Assembly: GCA_964529555.1 (NCBI GenBank)
Contig: CAZGWV010000011.1
Location: 1 to 51,732, forward strand
DNA from: UBA7672 sp964529555
GTDB taxonomy: Bacteria > Pseudomonadota > Alphaproteobacteria > Caulobacterales > Hyphomonadaceae
Length of the DNA: 51,732 nt
Direction of reading: 5' to 3'
Shown here piece after piece: positions 24,867-32,473 of the stretch (position 1 is the first letter of the stretch; the number at the start of each line of letters is the position of its first letter). Under the pieces are notes generated by a model. It was not told the DNA's origin, made no database searches, and worked only from the letters and a program-made list of their open reading frames with translations. The position numbers were made by a program, and so were the translations under genes.

Positions 24867-26144
24867 ATGTCAATTCATACGTTCTTAGCCTCACGCATCG
24901 CGGAACAAATTACGGGCGTCGCGCGTCAGCAGAAGGCAAGAGAACGCGCGGAGCGACGCCGCCTTGCCCGCGGAGCGCGTCACACCGTGAGCTATTTTCA
25001 TCAAGCGGGCGATCCTTACTCATGTCTCCTGGCGCAGGTTTTGCCGGAGCTTGCTGCGCGGTACGATGTCGATCTGAACTGCCATCTTGTGTCTGCTCCG
25101 CCCGATTGGGCTGCGCCAGAACGCGAGAAGCTCGATGAGTGGGCGTGTCGAGACGCTCGGCGTCTTGCTCATCGTGCGGGACTTTGGTCTGACAGCATTG
25201 CTGTTCAGCCCGGACCGGAGGCCGTGGCGAAAGCTGAGGCCACACTGGCGCATAGCCTGAACTCAGGTAGCTTCATCAAGGATGCTGCGCGAATTTCCGA
25301 AGCGCTCTGGTCGGACAAGGTACTTTCATTGCCGGAGGGAGATGCCGCCGGTGCAAAGGCGGAAGGCGATGCGCTTCGCGCTCGCCTTGGTCACTATCTC
25401 GGCGGCATGCTGCACTATGCCGGCGAATGGTATTGGGGCCTCGACCGGCTGCATTATCTCGAAGAACGTCTCGCGGACGTCGGCGCGCGTAAAGCCACGG
25501 CATCAGGCGGGCCCATTTACGCTCAGCCGCACTCACCACTGGCTGATGCATCGCACATGTCTTCCGTTCAGGGCGAAGATCTACATTTCTATCTTTCGTT
25601 CCGTAGTCCCTACACTTGGATTGCAGCCGCACGCGCCAAGGCGCTGACGGATGCATACGGTCTGAATCTCAAATTGCGTTTCGTGCTGCCGATGGTGATG
25701 CGAGGTCTGCCTGTGCCTCCGGCCAAGCGCAACTATATCACGCTCGACGCTGCACGGGAGGCGCGGCGTGTCGGCGTGCCCTTTGGACGGGTGGCGGACC
25801 CTGTCGGCAAGCCCGTGGAGCGTGGTTATTCGCTGCTGCCCTGGGCGATAGAGCAGGGGAGGGGATACGCATTTTGTCATGCGTTTATGAGCGCCGTCTG
25901 GTCACAGGGTATCGATGCGGGAAGTGACGGTGGCCTACGCAAGATCGTGGAAGCGTCGGGTCTCGACTGGTGTCAGGCCCGCTCCCGGATGGGCAATGTC
26001 GAGTGGCGCGCTGAAGCAGAAGCTAACCGCCAGGAACTATTCGACCTGGGCCTATGGGGCGTCCCGTGCTTCCGCTTCAGAGATACCGCTGCCTGGGGGC
26101 AAGATCGCTTGTGGGCGGTCGAGCATGCAATCCGCAATACGTGA
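24867..26144 (+). CDS. tandem DsbA/HCCA-isomerase-like (GST-kappa) protein
   Basis: This 425-residue cytoplasmic protein contains two thioredoxin-fold domains of the DsbA/2-hydroxychromene-2-carboxylate isomerase type. Domain 1 begins HTVSYFHQAGDPYSCLLAQVLPELAARYDVDL. Domain 2 begins DLHFYLSFRSPYTWIAAARAKALTDAYGL and continues through VMRGLPVPPAKRNYITLDAAREARRVGVPFGRVADP to the closing GLWGVPCFRFRD. The SPYT motif in domain 2 is where kappa-class GSTs bind glutathione; domain 1 has the less typical GDPYS. Single-domain relatives are about 200-220 residues, so this is a fusion. Its neighbours include another GST-like protein and a dehalogenase, which fits glutathione-dependent isomerisation or conjugation. 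The start is at the ATG at 24867, seven bases after the upstream gene. Confidence 0.8.
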   Translation: MSIHTFLASRIAEQITGVARQQKARERAERRRLARGARHTVSYFHQAGDPYSCLLAQVLPELAARYDVDLNCHLVSAPPDWAAPEREKLDEWACRDARRLAHRAGLWSDSIAVQPGPEAVAKAEATLAHSLNSGSFIKDAARISEALWSDKVLSLPEGDAAGAKAEGDALRARLGHYLGGMLHYAGEWYWGLDRLHYLEERLADVGARKATASGGPIYAQPHSPLADASHMSSVQGEDLHFYLSFRSPYTWIAAARAKALTDAYGLNLKLRFVLPMVMRGLPVPPAKRNYITLDAAREARRVGVPFGRVADPVGKPVERGYSLLPWAIEQGRGYAFCHAFMSAVWSQGIDAGSDGGLRKIVEASGLDWCQARSRMGNVEWRAEAEANRQELFDLGLWGVPCFRFRDTAAWGQDRLWAVEHAIRNT

Positions 26145-26167
26145 CACAGCTGCGAGGGAGATAGCGT

Positions 26168-26635
26168 ATGCAGGTTTTCAACGACGTCTATCCAATTGAT
26201 TCAGTGCAGATCGAAGCCCTGCGGCAACAGGGGCCGGATGGCCCGATCTTCATGGTCAATCTGCTCAAGTTCAAGGACAGAGCCGAATATGCGGATGGCC
26301 GCGCGACTACGCTGTCGGGCCGAGAGGCTTATCAGATCTACGGCCGCGCCGTGACACGGATTCTGCCGACGTTCGGCGGACAGGCGGTGTTCGCAGCCGA
26401 TGTCAGCTTCCTCTCGCTTGGCCGCGTGGAAGAGTTGTGGGACGAGATCGCCATCGCGGCTTACCCTGATCGCGGTTCGATGGTGCGCATGTCCTTTTCG
26501 CCGGAATGGCGCGAGGCGTCGGTTCATCGCACTGCCGGTCTCAAAGGACAGCTCAACATCGAAACACTGCTTGCGCCTGAATTCTCACCTGACTGGATCA
26601 AGGCGATTGCGAAATCGCTGGGAGCGAAAGCATGA
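26168..26635 (+). CDS. DUF1330-family protein
   Basis: This 155-residue protein starts at an ATG with AGGGAG eight bases upstream. GPIFMVNLLKFKDRAEYADGRATTLSGREAYQIYGRAV is the typical opening of DUF1330, a ferredoxin-like dimeric alpha/beta-barrel fold. No catalytic motif is evident. These proteins are often found as unexplained partners in catabolic clusters. Its stop overlaps the start of the next gene in ATGA, so it is translated together with the MBL-fold hydrolase. Confidence 0.82.
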   Translation: MQVFNDVYPIDSVQIEALRQQGPDGPIFMVNLLKFKDRAEYADGRATTLSGREAYQIYGRAVTRILPTFGGQAVFAADVSFLSLGRVEELWDEIAIAAYPDRGSMVRMSFSPEWREASVHRTAGLKGQLNIETLLAPEFSPDWIKAIAKSLGAKA

Positions 26636-27717
26636 AAAAGCGCTATCTGGTTCTGGGCGTCGTTGCGACTCTTCTGGCGGCTGGCGCGGGCGGCTATTTC
26701 GTTTTCCAGCGTCAGATTGGCGAGGTAATGTTCCGCCAGGCCGCCGTCGATAGTGTGGGGCGTGACCGCAGCGTTGAACTGCCGGATGGTCTGCATGTTT
26801 TCATGTGCGGGTCGGGATCTCCCATGCCAGACTCGACGCGCGCTGGTCCTTGCGTTGGCGTTATCGCCGGCAGCCACGCCATGGTATTCGACATTGGCGC
26901 AGGTGGCGCGCGTCGACTTATGCGCATGGCATTTCCGGTCGGGCGACTGGAGAAGGTTTATCTCACTCACCTCCATTCCGATCACATAGATGGCTTGGGC
27001 GAGTTGATGCTGCAGGCGTGGGTGGGCGGTTCGCGGTCCGCTCCGCTACCTGTCGCGGGACCCGAAGGCGTCGGCGAAGTGGTTGCGGGCTTCAATGCCG
27101 CCTACCGCATAGACAGCACCTATCGCACGGCGCATCACGGGCCAGCGATCGCTGATCCCGCTGGTTTCGGTGGCGCGCCAGAAATCATACCGGCGCCTTC
27201 AGGCCCCGGTCATGCGCAGGTGATCCTTGATCGGGACGGTGTGAAAGTCACCGCGGTGGCGGTAAATCACGCGCCGATAGCCCCCGCCTTCGGCTATCGT
27301 ATCGACTATAAGGGGCGATCCGTCGTCTTGAGTGGAGATACCGTCTATTCACCCGATCTCGTTGCGATCGCATCGGGTGCAGACGTGTTGTTCCACGAGG
27401 CCCTGCGTCCCTCCATGGTTATCGAGATGCGCGATGCTGCAACTGCCAGAGGGCAGGGGCATGTCGCCAAGATAATGGGAGATATCCTCGACTATCACGC
27501 TACGCCTGAAGATGCGGCGCGTGCAGCAACGGATGCAAAAGTGAAACAGCTGGTGCTGTATCACATTGTGCCGCCGCTTCCGTCCACCATGCTGGATGCC
27601 GCCTTTCTGGGCGATGCGCCAAAAGGTTTTGCGGGGCCGATTCGTGTTGCGGAGGACGGACTTCTCGTCAGTCTTCCCGCAGGCGGAACGGCAATCAGTC
27701 AGCAAGTCCTTCGCTGA
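26632..27717 (+). CDS. membrane-anchored MBL-fold metallohydrolase
   Basis: This 361-residue protein has an N-terminal hydrophobic anchor (RYLVLGVVATLLAAGAGGYFVF) and then a metallo-beta-lactamase fold. The zinc motif is HLHSDHIDGLGE. Later ligands probably include VNHAP, the Asp of LSGDTVYSPDL, and the late histidine in LVLYHIVPP. Overall order resembles the RNase Z/lactonase/arylsulfatase-like group. The anchor puts the catalytic domain in the periplasm or at the membrane. It is co-translated with the DUF1330 gene. In this context an esterase, lactonase or sulfatase-type activity is plausible, but motifs alone do not decide. Confidence 0.85.
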   Translation: MKKRYLVLGVVATLLAAGAGGYFVFQRQIGEVMFRQAAVDSVGRDRSVELPDGLHVFMCGSGSPMPDSTRAGPCVGVIAGSHAMVFDIGAGGARRLMRMAFPVGRLEKVYLTHLHSDHIDGLGELMLQAWVGGSRSAPLPVAGPEGVGEVVAGFNAAYRIDSTYRTAHHGPAIADPAGFGGAPEIIPAPSGPGHAQVILDRDGVKVTAVAVNHAPIAPAFGYRIDYKGRSVVLSGDTVYSPDLVAIASGADVLFHEALRPSMVIEMRDAATARGQGHVAKIMGDILDYHATPEDAARAATDAKVKQLVLYHIVPPLPSTMLDAAFLGDAPKGFAGPIRVAEDGLLVSLPAGGTAISQQVLR

Positions 27718-27761
27718 CGTACGATAGAAGGTGAGAATACCGCTTCGCTTGGTGGAGCAGT

Positions 27762-28430
27762 GTGCTAGCTGTCTTGCAGGTTTGGCCATTGCATGAGAAT
27801 GCCCCGGTGAAGAGCAGGACGGGACGCAGGGATCAGGTCGTCAATGATCTCGACGATACGCGAGAGGCCGATGGCCGCCGCTTGCGCTCGAGCCGCAGCC
27901 GCGAACGTATCGTGCATGCGCTGATCGATTTGATCCGCGCTGGAGAGATGTCTCCCGCCGCCGCCCGCGTGGCCGATAAGGCCCAGGTCGGCCTGCGCAC
28001 CGTGTTCCGCCATTTTGAGGAGATGGACACTCTCAATCGCGAGATCAGCGCTGTCATTGAAGCGGAGATCATGCCGCTGATCGAGGAGCCGTTTGAGGGC
28101 AAGGGGTGGCGAGCCCAATTTGACGATCTTCTCGACCGTCGCGCCTACATCTATGAGCGAATCATGCCGCTCAAGATCGCGGGCAACCTGCAGCGCTTCC
28201 GCTCCAAATTTCTGATGGATGACTACAACCGCTTCCTGCGTATGGAGCGGGAGGGTCTCAAGCGCGTCCTGCCACAGAAGATCATGAACGACACGGTCCT
28301 GTTCCAGGCGATCGAAATGACAACGGGCTTTCAAACGTGGCGACGATTGCGTCAGGATCAGAAGCTGGCTCCCAAGGAGTCCCTCGCCGTCCTTCGCTAC
28401 ACCGCCGATCGCCTGCTGGACGGCAAGTGA
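27762..28430 (+). CDS. TetR-family regulator of the sulfatase island
   Basis: This protein of about 222 residues has an N-terminal TetR helix-turn-helix (RERIVHALIDLIRAGEMSPAAARVADKAQVGLRTVFRHFEEMDTLNREI) and an all-helical C-terminal domain. The longest start is a GTG at 27762 with GGAG four bases upstream. A second GTG at 27807 would give a more usual TetR length and remains possible. It lies 44 bases after the MBL-fold gene in the same direction, so it may be in the operon controlled by operator site 1. It is the only single-domain TetR in the island and thus the best candidate to bind the four TGRCA-N7-TGYCA sites. This link is inferred. Confidence 0.88.
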   Translation: MLAVLQVWPLHENAPVKSRTGRRDQVVNDLDDTREADGRRLRSSRSRERIVHALIDLIRAGEMSPAAARVADKAQVGLRTVFRHFEEMDTLNREISAVIEAEIMPLIEEPFEGKGWRAQFDDLLDRRAYIYERIMPLKIAGNLQRFRSKFLMDDYNRFLRMEREGLKRVLPQKIMNDTVLFQAIEMTTGFQTWRRLRQDQKLAPKESLAVLRYTADRLLDGK

Positions 28431-28519
28431 TGCGTAGCTGCTATGAGTTTCTGGGATTGCTCGTCGCGGACTGTTCTGCGCCCTAGTCGAAGCTGGCGAG
28501 CAGCTTTCAAACAGACGGC

Positions 28520-28882
28520 GTGCGTCTTTCCGAAACGCAAATAGGCGCCTTCACAGCCGTTCCAGAAGACGCGGTCGAAATGGGCATCAACGCGATATAT
28601 GCGGAGGAGAAGCCCTCTCGCCGAGTCCATGTCGCAGCATTCTGCGTGCAGGTGCATGAAGTTACAAATCCCCAGTTCGAGCGGTTTGTCGCGGCCACAG
28701 GGTATGTCACGGATGCCGAACGCAGTTCGCAGTTGAACACGACCAGGGGCGGCTCGTTTCCCTGCGCCGAGAGCTACTGTGCCCGCTATCGCACAGCTGT
28801 GCGCCAAGGGCAGGAAGTGGATTTTTCCTCCAACCGTATTGGCTTCCGAATTGTGAAAAATTCAAAGTCGGCAACGCCCTAG
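28520..28882 (+). pseudogene. internally deleted formylglycine-generating enzyme (FGE/SUMF1-like)
   Basis: This 120-residue frame joins the two ends of a formylglycine-generating enzyme. Residues 25-68 (AIYAEEKPSRRVHVAAFCVQVHEVTNPQFERFVAATGYVTDAER) match the N-terminal part. Residues 77-112 (RGGSFPCAESYCARYR...FSSNRIGFRIV) match the C-terminal active site, keeping both copper-binding cysteines five residues apart (C82 and C87). Full-length FGEs have about 280-340 residues, so the central 150-200 are missing in frame between AER and RGGSF. FGE converts the active-site cysteine of sulfatases to formylglycine, and the gene lies tail to tail with a Cys-type sulfatase, sharing four bases. It is probably non-functional, unless it is an assembly deletion or a mini-protein. 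Confidence 0.8.
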
Positions 28883-30543
28883 TTGGGCCAGACTGCGTAC
28901 TCGTCGTCCTTCGTTACTTTGTCCGCTGCGGTTTTGTCGATAGCGACCGGGCCCTCGGTCGTGTACGGATAGAGTGGCGGCCGCGCCGTCGCCTGATGCT
29001 CAGCCAGCAGTTTTTTCAGCATAGCAACCTTGTCTGGATTCTGATCTGCAACATTCGTCTTCTCGGTCGGGTCAACCGCGAGATTGAACAGCCAGGTCTT
29101 GGCAGGCGTCTCTGTCACCTGCAGCTTCCAGTCTCCCTGCCGTACCGCTTTGTAATAGGCGCTCTGCCAGAAGATGGCGTCATGGGGTGATTGCTCTGGC
29201 GCCGCGGTTCCGCGTGCATAAGGCAAGAGGTCAACGCCATCGATCGTTACGCCGGCTGGCAGTTTGCCACCCGCGGCCGAGGCAAATGTCGGCATCAAGT
29301 CGATATGAGCGACCGGCGAAGCTACGTGAGAGTTTGCGGGAATATGTCCGGGCCAGCTGACAAACATCGGCACATGGATGCCCCCCTCGAAGAAGGTCAT
29401 TTTCCACCCGCGATAGGGCTGATTTATCTCCGGCAAGCCGATATAGCCGGCTCCGCCATTGTCGCTGGTGAACACAATCATTGTGTTGTCCGCGAGCCCT
29501 TCGGTTTCGAGCGCATCCAAGATCCGACCGACACTGCGGTCGAGCGCGCGCACCATGGCGGCGTAGACGCGCAAACGCTTCGGCTCAATATCGCCAACGG
29601 CATCATAGTCCGACTTCGTGGCCTGCAATGGCGAGTGAACGCCCCAGTGCGCGACATTGAGAAAGAACGGGCGGTTGCGATTGTTGTGAATGACCTTGAT
29701 CGCTTCGTCGGTCCAGTAGTCGGTCAGATATCCTCCTGGCTCGAACCATGGGCCTTCATTGTAAGACGACGCAAACTGCATCTTCGCCCAAAGAAACGTA
29801 TCAATGGGGTCGAACGGCAATTTGGCGTTCACGACGTTTGGGTCGTTCTCGGGCAGGTAGAGCGCGCTCGCCATAAGCAGGCTCTCGTCAAAGCCTTGCG
29901 CGTTCGGTCCGAACTCTGGCCCCAATCCGGTATGCCACTTTCCAATGTGAACGGTATGATAGCCCGTGTCGCGCAGAACCTCGGCCACGGTGACTTCGGA
30001 GCCGGGCAGGCCTTGCAAGGCATAGGGCGGCGACTTGCTGGCCTGTTCGCTGTTGAAAGCCACAGGCGGAAGCCCGGTCGCATCGCTATCGCTGAACATA
30101 GAGATGACGTTGCCCATGCCGTTCGGTGTCGGCGTGAATTCAAAGCCGGTGCGCGTCGGATAACGTCCTGTCATGATCATCGCTCGCGATGGGGCGCATG
30201 TCGCGTTTCCGGCATAAGCCTGCGTGAAGATCGCGCCACGCGCGGCCAGTCGGTCGATATTCGGTGTCTTGACGCGCCCGCCCGCGACGCCGCCGCCAAA
30301 GGTTGAAATGTCGTTGAAACCCAGGTCGTCAGCAAGAATGAAGATGATGTTTGGCTTCCGCTCAACCGCCGACACTGATGCCGTGGCCGGCCCGACTTTC
30401 CACAGCACTGGAATGTTCGGGCCAACATCCCGCTTGTCCGTATGGCTTGCGATGAACAGGACGATGGCTTTGCGGTTAAGCCAGGCCACGCCGCCGCCAA
30501 CCAAACCAAGCGCCAGCAGGCCGATCAGTATCCGTTTGAACAT
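28879..30543 (-). CDS. membrane-anchored type I sulfatase, Cys type
   Basis: This protein of about 554 residues hydrolyses sulfate esters. I start it at the ATG at 30543 because GAGGAA lies eight bases upstream; a GTG two codons earlier is the alternative. An N-terminal uncleaved-looking helix (RILIGLLALGLVGGGVAWL) anchors it facing the periplasm. The alkaline-phosphatase-type metal site begins PNIIFILADDLGFND. The sulfatase signature CAPSRAMIMTG has C116, which must be oxidised to formylglycine. HIGKWHTG, NVAHWGVHSPL and VFTSDNGG supply further catalytic residues. Seven bases separate it from the GST-like gene upstream, with which it forms an operon under operator site 2. The neighbouring FGE is deleted, so maturation needs another FGE. 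Confidence 0.93.
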   Translation of the reverse strand: MFKRILIGLLALGLVGGGVAWLNRKAIVLFIASHTDKRDVGPNIPVLWKVGPATASVSAVERKPNIIFILADDLGFNDISTFGGGVAGGRVKTPNIDRLAARGAIFTQAYAGNATCAPSRAMIMTGRYPTRTGFEFTPTPNGMGNVISMFSDSDATGLPPVAFNSEQASKSPPYALQGLPGSEVTVAEVLRDTGYHTVHIGKWHTGLGPEFGPNAQGFDESLLMASALYLPENDPNVVNAKLPFDPIDTFLWAKMQFASSYNEGPWFEPGGYLTDYWTDEAIKVIHNNRNRPFFLNVAHWGVHSPLQATKSDYDAVGDIEPKRLRVYAAMVRALDRSVGRILDALETEGLADNTMIVFTSDNGGAGYIGLPEINQPYRGWKMTFFEGGIHVPMFVSWPGHIPANSHVASPVAHIDLMPTFASAAGGKLPAGVTIDGVDLLPYARGTAAPEQSPHDAIFWQSAYYKAVRQGDWKLQVTETPAKTWLFNLAVDPTEKTNVADQNPDKVAMLKKLLAEHQATARPPLYPYTTEGPVAIDKTAADKVTKDDEYAVWPN

Positions 30544-30555
30544 CGCCACGTTTCC

Positions 30556-31596
30556 TCAAAGTCCCGCAATCAGCGTTTCGCAGCCCGTGCCCGCAAACAT
30601 CCCTCGCACGTCTTCCTGATCGGCAGGATTCAGCGCAGAAAATTCGTCTCGGATCCATTTCAGGCACTTGGCCTGATAGGGGAAGGTCGGTTGCTTCCAT
30701 GCGCGGCCGTCAATTTCAGTTTCGAATCTCTCGGCCCCCGCCATCACCGCCTTGGCATTCGCCAGCAAGAACGGCGCATAGACCCGGCCGATCTCCGTCA
30801 GCAACAGCTCGAGCGATGACCGCGCTATGTCGCGCGAGATCCAGTCGGCATCCTCCGGCGTCAGACCTGAGAGATCTTCCACACGATCAATCCATCCACG
30901 CACGCGCCTCGAGATCTTCGCCATCAATGCGGCGGGCGTCGGCTCGATGATCCCCAACTGCGTCAGTTGTCCATACAGAGCAAAATCGGCAGACGAGGGG
31001 CGTGCACCAAGAACATAGCCCAGCGCTTGAATGAGCTTGTCGAGCGCTTGCAAGAACCGCGCATAACTGCTCTCGATTGTTTCCGCAGTTACGGAGTTGG
31101 AGCCGACGACATACAGCCGATCGATCTGTCGCTTGGAAATGAAGGCTGCGGCTGCGTCAGCCTTTTGGTCGCTGATTGTTGGATCGTTCCAGAAGATCAG
31201 CATCGGGCCAGCATTGTCGATGTCTGCCTGATGCGCCCAGCGAAAGTGGAACATGCATTTGGTCAGCCACTCGTCGCCGTAGTCCTCGATCAGATAATTC
31301 AGGAAAGCGAGTACGGGGTCGCCGGGAATTGATGAACGCCCCTTATGCTCGACTTCCAACCGGCGAATAATCGGCGTCGAATCGACCACGGCCTGAAGGT
31401 CACCATCCGCCTTGGGGAAATAAAACGTGGGCAGCAGTTTTACCGATGGCTCCGCATAACCTGCAGGCGGATTGCTATGGCTGGCCCAGATCACCGCATG
31501 CGGAACGCGGCGGTAGCGCAGCAAAGCCACCATCTTGCGCGTATAGGGCGATCCGGGCGCGCCCATCAGCGTCAGCGGATTGGGGAGAGCGCCCAT
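30556..31596 (-). CDS. glutathione S-transferase-like protein
   Basis: This 346-residue protein has an N-terminal GST thioredoxin fold: PLTLMGAPGSPYTRKMVALLRYRRVPHAVIW, then VKLLPTFYFP and AVVDSTPIIRRLE, matching the conserved P and the STPI glutathione-binding turn. A long helical C-terminal domain follows, including LGARPSSADFALYGQL, the usual G.rpS.AD GST-C motif. At 346 residues it is much longer than ordinary GSTs (200-230), with extra helices at the end. GGAGG precedes the ATG by seven bases. Operator site 2 lies 25 bases upstream of the ATG, and the sulfatase gene follows directly. Possible roles are thiolytic dehalogenation or conjugation of a reactive intermediate. This is inferred from context. 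Confidence 0.83.
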   Translation of the reverse strand: MGALPNPLTLMGAPGSPYTRKMVALLRYRRVPHAVIWASHSNPPAGYAEPSVKLLPTFYFPKADGDLQAVVDSTPIIRRLEVEHKGRSSIPGDPVLAFLNYLIEDYGDEWLTKCMFHFRWAHQADIDNAGPMLIFWNDPTISDQKADAAAAFISKRQIDRLYVVGSNSVTAETIESSYARFLQALDKLIQALGYVLGARPSSADFALYGQLTQLGIIEPTPAALMAKISRRVRGWIDRVEDLSGLTPEDADWISRDIARSSLELLLTEIGRVYAPFLLANAKAVMAGAERFETEIDGRAWKQPTFPYQAKCLKWIRDEFSALNPADQEDVRGMFAGTGCETLIAGL

Positions 31597-31620
31597 ATCG
31601 AAACCTCCGGCAATCTGAAA

Positions 31621-31654
31621 TGGCAGTTACAATGCCAAAACATGAATGCGTCAA
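31621..31654 (-). promoter_or_regulatory. promoter with 17-bp palindromic operator, site 2
   Basis: The palindrome (31621-31637, TGGCATTGTAACTGCCA on the minus strand) precedes the GST-sulfatase operon. TTGACG (31649-31654, minus) lies 11 bases before it. The promoter would be TTGACG, 17 bases, TGTAAC, so the -10 is inside the operator. This is the same geometry as site 1, which makes chance unlikely. Confidence 0.7.
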
Positions 31655-31676
31655 CCCGATCGATCGAGGATCAACC

Positions 31677-32471
31677 TCACTTACCCTTGAAAATCGGCTG
31701 ACGCTTCTCGAGGAAGGCCTGGCGCGCCTCCTTCGCATCCTCGCTGGTAAAAGCACGACGAATGTTCGCCAGTTCATAGCGAAGTTGCTGCTCCATGTCC
31801 GTGGATTCCAGCGACTTCACCATGCCACGCTTCAGCAGCCGCAGCGTTATGGGAGACCAGCGGCAAAGCTCTTCACAATACGCTGCAAGCCGGTCAGCAA
31901 ACTGCGCGTCATCAACGACTTCACCGGCCATGCCGATGGCCACGGCTTCCTCACCGAGAACAGTGCGATTCTCCATCATGAAGCGCATGGCGCGTTCATA
32001 TCCCATCGTCTGTGGTAGCGTGATGGTCAAACCGCCATCGGGTGACCCGCCGATCCGCGTATAACCTGCCATCATCCGTGCGCTCTTTGCGACCAATCGC
32101 ACATCACAGGCCATGGCCAGGCCCAGTCCCGCACCCACAGCTACACCATTTACGCCGCCGACAACGGGCTTGTCGCAACGCTGGCGGATCGACAACAGAA
32201 AGTGTCCAACCCAATTCAGGTCATCGAGCTGCGCATTTTGCGGCGAGAGGGGAGAGGTTCGCTCCGTCATGGTGAGATCCAGCCCGGCACAGAATGCATC
32301 GCCAGTGCCGGTCACGGCTACGACCCACACATTGTCATCCTTGGCTGCCTCGTCGATCGCGCTGACGACACTCCAGGCGAGTTCATCGGAGAGAGCGTTC
32401 TTCCTGCCCGGCCGGTTGAGCGCGATTGTGCGCACGTGGCCCCGGTCGGTGATCTTCACCAGATCGCTCAT
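31677..32471 (-). CDS. enoyl-CoA hydratase/isomerase (crotonase) family
   Basis: This protein of about 264 residues is a crotonase-fold enzyme acting on acyl-CoA. I start it at the ATG at 32471, with GGGAGG six bases upstream, rather than two codons earlier. VRTIALNRPGRKNALSDEL is the typical opening. FCAGLDL and GGVNGVAVGAGLGLAMACDVRL form the CoA and oxyanion-hole motifs. The two hydratase glutamates are not obvious: the second region reads RIGGSPDGGLTITLPQTMG, with D in place of E. An isomerase or other crotonase reaction is therefore as likely as hydration. The gene follows the second sulfatase with two bases between them, so both are controlled from operator site 3. It suggests that the desulfated product enters a beta-oxidation-like path. 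Confidence 0.88.
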   Translation of the reverse strand: MSDLVKITDRGHVRTIALNRPGRKNALSDELAWSVVSAIDEAAKDDNVWVVAVTGTGDAFCAGLDLTMTERTSPLSPQNAQLDDLNWVGHFLLSIRQRCDKPVVGGVNGVAVGAGLGLAMACDVRLVAKSARMMAGYTRIGGSPDGGLTITLPQTMGYERAMRFMMENRTVLGEEAVAIGMAGEVVDDAQFADRLAAYCEELCRWSPITLRLLKRGMVKSLESTDMEQQLRYELANIRRAFTSEDAKEARQAFLEKRQPIFKGK

Positions 32472-32473
32472 CC

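Noticed and set aside
31650..31680. CGATCGATCG palindrome after the crotonase gene as a terminator.
   Set aside because: The stem is too short, has no loop, and no T-run follows on the minus strand.
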